Below are positions 53,498 to 62,302 of a stretch of DNA of 64,000 nt, one piece after another. Below the pieces are notes generated by a model. The model searched no databases, was not told the DNA's origin, and saw nothing but the letters and a program-made list of their open reading frames with translations. The position numbers and the translations under genes are program-made. Location: the NCBI GenBank assembly GCA_900095095.1, contig FMBT01000336.1, positions 62,001 through 126,000 on the forward strand, given 5' to 3'. Position 1 is the stretch's first letter; each line of letters opens with the position of its first letter. Origin of the DNA: Fragilariopsis cylindrus CCMP1102. Lineage: Eukaryota > Bacillariophyta > Bacillariophyceae > Bacillariales > Bacillariaceae.

Positions 53498-54105
53498 CAT
53501 CATATAGCACCCATTCTAATTAAATCTGATGAAGTAAGGAATTAGCACTGCGTGTACATAACCTTTCTGCATCAATATTTATGGCACATGCAAAACAGAA
53601 AAGAGACACACCACTTCTTGTGAGTGCAACAGTGTGGTAGGAAGATGTTGCTCCTCCAGCAAAATAGGAGGACTTCTTGAGTCACATACTTCAAGGTTGC
53701 AATGGTACATAGTAGGGATGTCTTGAAGAATAGTCATTATGAGGTGGTAACAATAGACTTTACCAATGAAAAAATAATGATGAAAAAAATGTGACTCAAA
53801 TCTCACGGGGGTTTAGGGAATCTAGCTACTGACGAGTTTCAGATCATGATAAAATAAGATAAAGAAGGGTGTCACGAGCATCACGCGAGTAGTACGTACT
53901 TCCTCACAATTTTTTCCGCTAAGATTGTACAATACTCCGATGATGACGATGATGATGTATTATTTTTTCGTGTACAGTATGTGAATGAAGGTACAATCAC
54001 AATTCATTCATTACAACATTACAACACAAGTACTAGCCGTATTATAAACTGTAACGATACGCCCATAAGACGCTCGGTTCATCCTATTCATCATATCGCA
54101 CAAGC
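52555..54105. other. Intergenic with (AC)n tract
   Basis: No gene is seen. The frames at 53187-53523 arise from the (AC)n tract. AT-rich elsewhere. Confidence 0.5.
53445..53496. repeat. (AC)n microsatellite
   Basis: About 26 AC units. Confidence 0.95.
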
Positions 54106-54945
54106 ATGATGTATCGCCAGACCCCTATGCAAGTAGCAGGATTAGTTCTGCTGATCTTTTGCAATAATATCACATGCGTGTCTGCCTTTCTTTCGACCTC
54201 GAATAGTCCTTTGGTTCAGCAATCGCAGCAATCCCATGCCCATCATCAGCACAATGGCTTGAGCAGGATAAAGAAGAAGACGTACACGATTAGGGGTGGC
54301 GAGTTGGATGCATTACCAGTGCCTTCCGCAGCCACTATTACCACAATTGGAGGCAGTGTGTCGAAGTTTTACCGATGTTTCCCCATCATTGCTGGCTGTT
54401 TAACATGTGCCACAAAAGCGATGTTAGCCGACTCATTGGCTCAATACCGTGATGTTTGTGAAACAAAATTCAACGTTCGGCGCAACATTGCTATGGTCTT
54501 GTACAGTGGTACGGTGTTGGGTATTGGGTGCGAAATCATGTACAACAGAGTATTCCCAATCTTGTTTGGAATCGAACATACCCTAATACGGTCTATTAAA
54601 ATGACTCTGTTCGATGCATTAATCAACGCCCCATTTTTCTATTTGCCACCAGCATACATCACACAAGCCTTATTGTACAAATATCCCATACGAGAAGCAA
54701 TTCAAAAGTATATCACAGATGTCAAAGAGAATGGACTGCTGAAGAAGTATTGGAGCTTGTGGGTTCCGGTGTCCTTTATGAACTTTACGATCGTCCCTGC
54801 ACATTTCCGAGTAGCCTTTGTGGCTCTCGTTTCATTCTTTTGGATGATCATCCTCTCAACCGTGGCCAACAAGGAACAGACGGATCCTGACAGCTGTTCA
54901 CTAAAACCAGAGCCCAAAATGAAGAATCCAAGAGCCTTGGACTAG
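54106..54945 (+). CDS. Mpv17/PMP22-family membrane protein with diatom plastid pre-sequence
   Basis: The ATG at 54106 starts a signal segment (VAGLVLLIFCNNITCVSAF) followed by LSTS. VSAF/L is the ASAF-type cleavage motif that sends diatom proteins through the ER into the plastid. The family body has LTCATKAMLADSLAQY, FNVRRNIAMVLYSGTVLG, KMTLFDALINAPFFYLPPAY and the diagnostic end YWSLWVPVSFMNFTIVPAHF with VAFVALVSFFWMIILS. Four membrane helices are expected. Mpv17-family proteins form small channels or carriers of inner organelle membranes; the human member affects mitochondrial nucleotide pools. Here the organelle is probably the plastid. The protein is 279 aa, intact, without introns. Confidence 0.9.
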   Translation: MMYRQTPMQVAGLVLLIFCNNITCVSAFLSTSNSPLVQQSQQSHAHHQHNGLSRIKKKTYTIRGGELDALPVPSAATITTIGGSVSKFYRCFPIIAGCLTCATKAMLADSLAQYRDVCETKFNVRRNIAMVLYSGTVLGIGCEIMYNRVFPILFGIEHTLIRSIKMTLFDALINAPFFYLPPAYITQALLYKYPIREAIQKYITDVKENGLLKKYWSLWVPVSFMNFTIVPAHFRVAFVALVSFFWMIILSTVANKEQTDPDSCSLKPEPKMKNPRALD

Positions 54946-55638
54946 TAGTAGCTCAAAGGTGAATTCATCAAGCCTTGAATTTTCACAAAATTCTATCATC
55001 ATCAGTATCATCGACAGCCTTAGCGGTAGTGACAATCAGTTCCAATGAGGAAGAGGAGGAGGATGGCGATGAGGGAAAAAGGGGGGAAACGAAACGAGGA
55101 GGACAATAATAATAACAACAACAAAAATGGAAAAAATACAGTACTAATTTGTTGAGCTGTTATTATTACTATAAGGTTCCATGGAATATTCTAATAGTGT
55201 GTCTTGCTTTACACCAAAGACATGCAAGATGAGAAAAATTTATGTTGTTGTGTCAACGTGATCCATGCAGCAACAATGTAATAAACATTTGATCCATCGA
55301 TGAAGCTCCGGCCGTATGCTGCGAGACTTGGCTAATCGATATTTCTACTTTATCTATAGTTTTTCTAATTGCTACAAAAAATTTCTATGACCATCTACTA
55401 TTTCATCTACAATATTGAAATGAATTCTTTAAAAGACGATAATTGAGGAAAATGCAGTTATCAATTTTTAGATGTGATCTTGTAATACATACCGTATATC
55501 AAATCGATAGAAAGTGAATAAATATTTATGATGTAGGACTGCCATAGCCCTAATTACACCTGAATTGCCTCTTCACGTTTCCATCTGCAAACCGTTCGAA
55601 TGTTCGTAGAATGGATGGATATTACCCTCTCCAGCCTG
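54946..55638. other. Intergenic, no gene seen
   Basis: A purine-rich GAGGAGGAGGA stretch near 55050 and AT-rich sequence. It presumably includes the 3' ends of the flanking convergent genes. Confidence 0.45.
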
Positions 55639-57574
55639 CTAAGCGTCATCTAGATCAAAGTCAGACAAATATTCATCCTCGTATTCCAGGTAGCCATCCG
55701 TCATACAATGTAGACCAACAATGCTTGCATCGAATCGACCCAACGAGAATCCACGACTAGTCGGCAGAAGACAACAGCTGCTATAGAAGGATTCGCCTTG
55801 CCACCTTCTTTGTCATCTCCAATATCACAAAGAAAGCTGCGTTTGTAGCTTCCATCCTTTCCCGACCACACTTTTATAGCTGATGGTTTCCATTCGGGCC
55901 TATTATCTTCTTCTTCCTCTTCTTCCGAGTCGTCGTCGGATGTATACTCGACATTATTAGTCCAAGTATATACAGGACGATGTCCTTTTTGTGACAAATC
56001 AGGACGGACAGCTAGTCCAGCTACTCCAGCCATACCTCTAATAAGCAATCCAATGTATTTAAAACTACGATCACACTGATCGAGATTGTTCTTATAATTT
56101 TTTTTGACCGTATCTGCTTGTTGTCATCAAGCGACCACTTTATAAGACTGCCACCATCGTGACCACTATATAGAACCATTCTTGTCTCGCCGTCGTCTCC
56201 ATTTTCTTCCTCCATAATACTCATTGCGGTAACTAGCTTCTTTTTATCATTTGATTGCAGGACAGTAACGCAATCCTCTTCTGTCGACAAACATGTCGGT
56301 TCTTTTGGTCCAGGATTGCTCGGACCTAAATGGGCAGTTATGACTGTATTTTATTTCATTTCATTCCCATCGATCCAAACCCTACTAGCTTCGACGGCAC
56401 ATAATAATTCATGGAATGAGTTGAATTTTCGTTTCCATGTTCTCAAAATTTGTCGACTTTCGAAATCACGATGACATTGTCCGACACCTCTTCCAACAAG
56501 AACTCACAATATATCATTCTAGTATTGAAACCAACGGAATGTTTTGTTACATTTATTGAGTATGGAATACGCTATAGGAAAAATCTTCTCGAAATCAAAT
56601 GGTCTTGTTATTAATGGTTGTATTTTTCGATAAACGAAATATCGGGATCTTCGTTACGATCACGGGGAGTCCAAGATTTTTCCGCAACCTGGAGAAATTC
56701 ATTGAGTTTTATTTTATTTGGACAGAACATCAAATCTTGCATAAATGTTCCATTTGCTAAGCTAGAAGAAGTGGTATCATCGTCTCTTGATAAATACAGG
56801 AAGAAAGACCTAAAATAGAACATCCAATTGCATTTTTTTGATTTTTGTTGGTTATCGCTGTTGTTTATCTTATTTTCTTCTTCTTTTTTGAATAGAGGAA
56901 CATGATATCCCAAAAAGCCTTGGAAAGGTTTGGAAGATAATAATCAACTTGTTCTTCCTTTGGTAGTCGATATGCCGGCATAGACTGTAAGTCTTCTAGA
57001 TCTGATTTTTCTGGCTTCGCTTCTGCATTACCAAAATAGTAATTCATTAGGTTCTTGGCAATGGTCGGTTTGATACTCAATACCTTTAGGTATTGTGTTG
57101 TTGCAGATCCATAAACATATGTACATTCTACAATCGTTAAAGACTTTGTTATTACTTTTCATCAACTGCTGACAGTCATCGTCATGGTCAAAGTCATTTG
57201 TATGTGGACAGGAAGATATGATAATACGTACGTCTACGATGATTGTTTTCATCATCGTCATCGCTGTCATCTTCAGATTCTTCTGACGACGATGATGCTA
57301 GTCATCATCGATACAGCAAACCTACTTCTTTGTGCTTGATGACAGTTTCATTTTTAATTTCCATGTGTTCATGAATACCATAATCTCGTCTACCACGTCG
57401 TTTCTTGATAGCAGCTTCACATAATTTTATCATCACATTACATCTTGAAACGTATGTTGTCGCGACGAAGAAACAACCCCCGATTATATCATCCTCCCAT
57501 ATTGGTTCCAGTTTCTTCCAGGAATTTGGTTTCGTATCCGTGATACCGATCGTCCATTCTGATTGCAATTCCAT
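55639..57574 (-). pseudogene. WD40-like protein locus broken by several frame changes
   Basis: Coding-like pieces follow one another on the minus strand in changing frames. From 57574 they are MELQSEWTIGITDTKPNSW; CPHTNDFDHDDDCQQLMK; KSLTIVECTYVYGSATTQYL with SIKPTIAKNLMNYYFG; then VPLFKKEEENKIN; GVGQCHRDFESRQILRTWKR; MVLYSGHDGGSLIKWSLDD; and DRSFKYIGLLIRGMAGVAGL with AIKVWSGKDGSYKRSFL. An acidic tail (DGYLEYEDEYLSDFDLDDA) ends at a stop at 55639-55641. Words such as YSGHDGGSLIKWSL and IKVWSGKDGS are WD40 blades. At least two changes sit at homopolymers: a T run near 56910 and an A run near 56095. There is also an in-frame TAA near 56350. Introns could explain some breaks but not all. It is either a decaying gene or a poorly assembled one. 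Confidence 0.6.
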
Positions 57575-58332
57575 TGTGATGGTTTATCTACTGAAGTATG
57601 TGATTGTATCTTCATCAGATTAAAAAAAAATGACGAAAGTTTTTATTTCTGTAGCTTTTTTATGTGTCGTCGTGAAAATGCGCGAATACAGTGCGTCTGC
57701 CCTGCGCACGCCGCCTCGACTACATTTTGTTGACTGAGTTACCATTGATTGAAATTGAGTGCTTCGACTACAGTACTTGTTTTGTCTCGCGCACGAGGGA
57801 TTTTAAATCTCGCTCATTTTTTCTAGTTATGATTCTTCGAGTTTCGCTGTTACATATTTTTTGTTTTTAATAGTTCATAGTATGCTCGCGCATACTCTAT
57901 TACATCATACAAGTATTTAAAAATCCTTACTTGTATCAATTCAAACATACTTGTACCGTATGAACAGACATCGATCGCTAAACAGAGTTCCCCCGCCGTC
58001 CATTAGTACACACATGTCAGCCAAGTCCCATTAACGGGCGCGAGATTTTTAGATACACTATTTCAGTTTTCTCTACCGTATCACATTTATGTGCTTCGCC
58101 ATAGAGGAACAACGTCGTGGTCTCGTCAAAAGAATGTGAAAATAAAAAGATTTTTCGCGAAGGAAAAATGTGAAGTCGCGTACAAAAAGCACGTAAAACC
58201 TGATATTCTCTGTTTTGGAAAGAAAAGACAAGTGACCTTACTCACTCATAATTTTTTTCGTCACTTCTTTCCATTCTATTCTTAACTTAAACGTTATTTT
58301 ATTTACCCAAAGCAAAAAAAAACTATAACAAG
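57575..58332. other. Intergenic, promoter side of the repeat protein
   Basis: No convincing gene; a 64-codon frame at 58091-58285 is unrecognised and Lys-rich by chance of AT content. It includes GTATGCTCGCGCATAC, a 16-base palindrome-like word near 57880. Confidence 0.4.
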
Positions 58333-58812
58333 ATGATGAAGAATATTTCCTTATTGCTCCTTACTCTTTTTGCAATCATTGCTGTTGCATCTGGTGCTGG
58401 TGGTCTTCGTGGATCGGCTGCCACCGCTTTCGCGGAAGAAGAAGCTGCTCAAGAAGAGTACTACATGAAAGAGATGATGGATGAAGAAGAAGAAGAACGT
58501 AACCTTGGTTACAACAACAGGAACAACGGTTACAACAGGAACAACGGTTACAACAAGAACAACGGCTACAACAAGAACAACGGTTACAACAAGAACAACG
58601 GTTACAACAAGCACAACGGTTACAACAAGAACAACGGTTACAACAAGAACAACGGTTACAACAAGCACAACGGTTACAAGAACAACGGCTACAACAACGG
58701 TTACAACAACAACAATCATTACAACAACAACGGTTACAACAACAACAACAGCGGTTACAAATACAGAGGCAACCACGGTGGAAACAAAAACTGGAACGAC
58801 GACAACTGGTAA
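58333..58812 (+). CDS. Secreted Asn/Gly/Tyr/Lys repeat protein with RxL processing site
   Basis: ATG 58333 opens a textbook signal peptide (KNISLLLLTLFAIIAVASGA). LRGSA follows, then an acidic pro-region (EEEAAQEEYYMKEMMDEEEEE) and RNL. After RNL comes a run of about a dozen NNGYNK-type units (18-bp DNA repeats, some with His for Asn), then a GYNNN tail ending GNHGGNKNWNDDNW. Secreted silica-associated proteins of diatoms (silaffins, cingulins) are cut at RxL sites, and their mature parts are low-complexity with evenly spaced Lys or Tyr. By that analogy, which is inference, this 159-aa precursor would release a Lys/Tyr-rich peptide for the cell wall or mucilage. It has no Cys and no other domain. 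Confidence 0.8.
   Translation: MMKNISLLLLTLFAIIAVASGAGGLRGSAATAFAEEEAAQEEYYMKEMMDEEEEERNLGYNNRNNGYNRNNGYNKNNGYNKNNGYNKNNGYNKHNGYNKNNGYNKNNGYNKHNGYKNNGYNNGYNNNNHYNNNGYNNNNSGYKYRGNHGGNKNWNDDNW
58505..58755 (+). repeat. 18-bp coding tandem repeat (AACAACGGTTACAACAAG type)
   Basis: Successive copies encode NNGYNK, with K/R and N/H variation, and decay into NNGYNN toward the 3' end. Confidence 0.9.
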
Positions 58813-59287
58813 CTAGTACAGTTTTTAAATAAGGTTGAGAAAACTACTTCTTCGTAATTAAAAACCACTTACTCTTCATTTTAAACCAAATAAATACATA
58901 TGTTTAAAAATCTTACCTATACAAGTACTACTACTATACTAAGTATACACCTGCCTAAAGTTAGCTTACCAACGACAGTAGCAGAATACCAAACGAATTC
59001 TTACCGTAGGAGCATTCGTGCCGCCATTTCAATTCTTCATTTCTAATTTGGATTGGCATCGCAAATCACACGACGATAGCGCAAAACTGGTAGCGCAAGA
59101 TAGGAAAGAGAAGATTTGAAAAAGAAGATATGAAAAATGGGTTTAAAATCTACAAGACGCGCCGAGCAAGCTGATTTTTTTGAAAATATCTTTTACCGCT
59201 TTTACTTATGCGCACAAATATCCGGATTATTTCGTGCGGTTTTGCGATTTGAATAATTTTCCTCAGTGGTAAACTAGATATCGTTTA

Positions 59288-59303
59288 TTTCCTCCGTGCA
59301 ACG
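59288..59303 (+). repeat. Solo copy of MITE terminal inverted repeat
   Basis: Fifteen of sixteen bases match the inverted repeat at 25892-25907, preceded by TA (59286-59287). I found no facing partner in the window, so it may be a decayed or one-ended copy. Confidence 0.65.
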
Positions 59304-59769
59304 CTTGATCGTGAGGAATTAAAACGCGTTAAAAGCGCGTTGAACCCTGAAAATCTTCGTGAAATTCTTCGCTTATTTTTAACAACATCCGGGTTAGATT
59401 CACGATGCTAACCCCGAATAACATGAAACGAATCCCCCCTTTCGTCACCTACCTCTTATTTAGTATATATCTACGTTTCACAATATCTCCTTGAATACTG
59501 TAGCATACCAGCACTACTGTAAGTTACTGTAGCTCTATTTCTCTATCAACTACAAGGGAGATATATAGGAGTGCTGCGCATTAGAAAACACAAAAGAACA
59601 AATATACATCTATATTATATATCTTTAATGTAGGATTTTGATATAAAATAAAATAGTTAGATAAGTAATGATTATGTATGTGCAATAATGTGCGTATTTA
59701 TGAATATATTTTACAGCAGAAAAGATTAATAATAATAGACGATGCTTGTATAATATGCATGATACGATT

Positions 59770-59778
59770 TTGTTGTTC

Positions 59779-59810
<32 letters not shown>

Positions 59811-59812
59811 GG
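59770..59812. repeat. (GTT)n microsatellite
   Basis: About 14 GTT units, one with a C. Confidence 0.9.
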
Positions 59813-60134
59813 TTGGCACGGTCGGTGGGATTGTGTAATTGGGATTGTAACTGTGCATGTCAGATGACATGATGCATGCAAGTGAGTCAACTTGTAAATC
59901 AAACACAACGGCTGCCATCACTAGTAGAAGTAGTACTAATACTATTACATTTACCGGGGGATATAATAATATCGTTATTATTGTTCCGTACCAACGGCAG
60001 TAAAAGGTTGTAGTAGTGCTGGTATTAGTAGTGCTGGTATTAGTAGTAGCTGTCGATGTTAGCGTTGTATTGAAGCCGTTGTTGTCGTAGCAGTACTAAA
60101 AGTATCAGTTGTATTAGTAGTAGTATCACCACTA

Positions 60135-61265
60135 CTAGATGCAGTAACAATAGTTATCGGCAGTAGTATCACCACTAGATGCAGTAATATTTGTAGTAAC
60201 ATTTGAAGCAGAAGTGGCAGCAGCATCCGTAGTAATAGTATTAGTAGTAGTAGAAGGAAGTGCATGACGGACATCGGCTAATACTCGATCGATTAGTAAC
60301 TGTGATGGTCTACCATCGCTACTACTACCCCTACCATCACCTGGTCCACCGCATTCATCAGACGATGACAGCGACGACGATATTGTTGATGTTGATCCTG
60401 ATTTCTTTTTCGTTCTTGTGCTCCAAGTGTGATATTCAAACCGCAATTGTTGACGTTCCGTTTCACATTCAGTCAATTCAGTTGAATCATAACCAAAATC
60501 TATCAGTATTTGTTTCCGTATTGTACATGTAGATGGCCGCTCATCGAATTGTAAACCCATCTTCTTTTTACTTTTCCTTCTGGCCATCTTCTCCAGGTCA
60601 TTGGCACTAGTATCCAACCCTGTAATTGATTCAGCACGAATTACACCATTCGATTGCAATTTATTACGATTCACAAGCAACATTACCTTCACCTTTGCTT
60701 TGAATTTCTTTACCTTATTTCTTGTTAATTTAGCAATATACCTTCTAGTTTCCTCTTGATCTACATTTGGAATTGGTACCGATGGAAGTTCATAGTATTC
60801 CCATCCTAATCCTAATCCATTTGGTACATCCCACCAATCACCAATAGAACGACAATATTCACGTACAGTAATGTCACCAAATGATACGGATACGGAACTA
60901 CTTCTTTTAGTACTAGCAAAAGGATGAGAAATTATACCTCGATGCTGTTGATCTTGATGTTGTTCCCATCCTCGTTGTCTAGTATGACTTCGATGATCTT
61001 GTTGTTGTTGTCCACCTGCTGCTGCTGCTGCTCCTTCTTGTGGGCAACTACGGTCGTGTTTGTGCGGACACTTTTTCCTTCCGGGAGATCCACTTGGATT
61101 TGGATTGGAAGTAATTTTAGCAACAGCGTCATATGACACTGTTGATGAATCGTCTGTAGATGCCGTCGTGGTGATTCGTTTAAATTCAAGTGGTGGAGAA
61201 GATGATACTGTCCTATTGTTATTGTTATATCTAGTACGAGCAGATAGTTTCATAAAGCCACCCAT
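60135..61265 (-). CDS. Diatom hypothetical protein, VREY/GxGWEY type
   Basis: I chose the ATG at 61265 (MGGFMKLSARTRYNNNNRT); upstream codons in the same frame cover a (GA)n tract and look like leader. The 376-aa protein has a conserved-looking core: SVSVSFGDITVREYCRSIGD, WWDVPNGLGLGWEYYELPSV and QEETRRYIAKLTRNKVKKFK, flanked by Ser, Thr and Gln runs. I recall the pattern V.FG...VREY...GD.P....G....L.W as very common in diatom genomes, with unknown function. A second basic block (DLEKMARRKSKKKMGLQFDE) might be nuclear-targeting. No intron was found. Confidence 0.7.
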   Translation of the reverse strand: MGGFMKLSARTRYNNNNRTVSSSPPLEFKRITTTASTDDSSTVSYDAVAKITSNPNPSGSPGRKKCPHKHDRSCPQEGAAAAAGGQQQQDHRSHTRQRGWEQHQDQQHRGIISHPFASTKRSSSVSVSFGDITVREYCRSIGDWWDVPNGLGLGWEYYELPSVPIPNVDQEETRRYIAKLTRNKVKKFKAKVKVMLLVNRNKLQSNGVIRAESITGLDTSANDLEKMARRKSKKKMGLQFDERPSTCTIRKQILIDFGYDSTELTECETERQQLRFEYHTWSTRTKKKSGSTSTISSSLSSSDECGGPGDGRGSSSDGRPSQLLIDRVLADVRHALPSTTTNTITTDAAATSASNVTTNITASSGDTTADNYCYCI

Positions 61266-62302
61266 TTGTCTCTCTCTCTCTCTCTCTCTCCACTCTCGCT
61301 CTCGTTTGTTTTTGATGCTAATATGATTAGCTTTGTACAAGAAGTAAGTTAAGTACAGTAAGTAATAATACGTCGTGACTGCTGATAGCGAACAGGGCGG
61401 TGTTTTCAATTTGATCTTGTAAAATGCTTTTGAAATGTGACTATGGTACAAGCTAATACATAGGGTTGCTTCTTAATATAGTAGAGACTTGGTACTTTCG
61501 CGGGTTCACACATTGACCTTAACAAAGGCGGATGGGCATCAATATTTTAATTAAAAGAACAAGTTGTGTACTAAAGTAGAGAGTGTTTAGCGTTGTTACT
61601 ATTGGGCGTTCAAACACATGAATTGGGTGTTTTGTGCCCATCTACTGTAAAAGAGATGTGTGTCATACTCTACACCGATTCCTACCGTCTTTGACGCCCA
61701 GATTCTTCGATTCATTCACTATCCTTCGCTGTAAACTGCGTGCTCGCTGGTTATCATCGCGGAAAGAAACGTAAGTACAGTAGAGGTATGTCCTTCGCTA
61801 GGACATCATTTGCGTGCTTTTTCGCGAAGTGAATTGAGAATTCGTCGACACGTGCTAATTTTTTTATATCAATTCATCTAATTCTTTACTTTCCGTTCAG
61901 TAAAACGCGACCATCGGCCTAATTAAGAATCATGGAAAAATATATTTGTTGTTGGCCTCTAAGTTACCGTGTATGGTTCGTATTTTACAAAAAACTTGAT
62001 ACAGTGTATCGGTAGTAAGAGGTCCAAATTATTAAGAAGTCCTGGATTAATGCTTTATGCTACACCGATTGGGGGGTATGGAAGAATCTAAATAAGCAAC
62101 TTTTGCTCAATTTTAAATTTTGCGCGAACGATCTTTATTCGCCGACGCTCGAAAAAAATCCAACACATCATCATCACATCCCATCCCATCCCATCACAAC
62201 GCAACAACGCAAACAAACAAACCAAACCAAACCAAATCAAACCAAATCAAACCAAACCAAAACGCAACAACTTCTGGAGTGAACCAATGAATATTATATT
62301 GA
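61266..62302. other. Divergent intergenic region with AACC- and CATCC-type repeats
   Basis: A (CT)n tract (about 61268-61290) lies next to the hypothetical gene start. CATCCCATCCCATCC near 62177 and an AAACC/AAATC array at about 62211-62261 lie in the probable leader of the next gene. No gene inside. Confidence 0.5.

Larger units (their letters stand above)
58813..60134. other. Intergenic; lone MITE terminal repeat and (GTT)n
   Basis: No gene. TTTCCTCCGTGCAACG at 59288-59303 matches the terminal repeat of the MITE at 25892-26206 except for the first base. (GTT)n lies at 59770-59812. TAGTAGTGCTGGTATTAGTAGTGCTGGTATTAG is a 16-bp tandem near 60012. Confidence 0.5.

Noticed and set aside
53187-53523. 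Frames with Thr-His or Val-Cys runs
   Set aside because: Generated by the (AC)n microsatellite.
58351-58816. Val/Thr-rich frames over the repeat protein
   Set aside because: Other-frame and antisense readings of the 18-bp repeat; only the frame with the signal peptide makes sense.
61690-61695. Single TGACGC (CCRE3-like) about 600 bp upstream of the gene at 62303
   Set aside because: One isolated hexamer is expected by chance.
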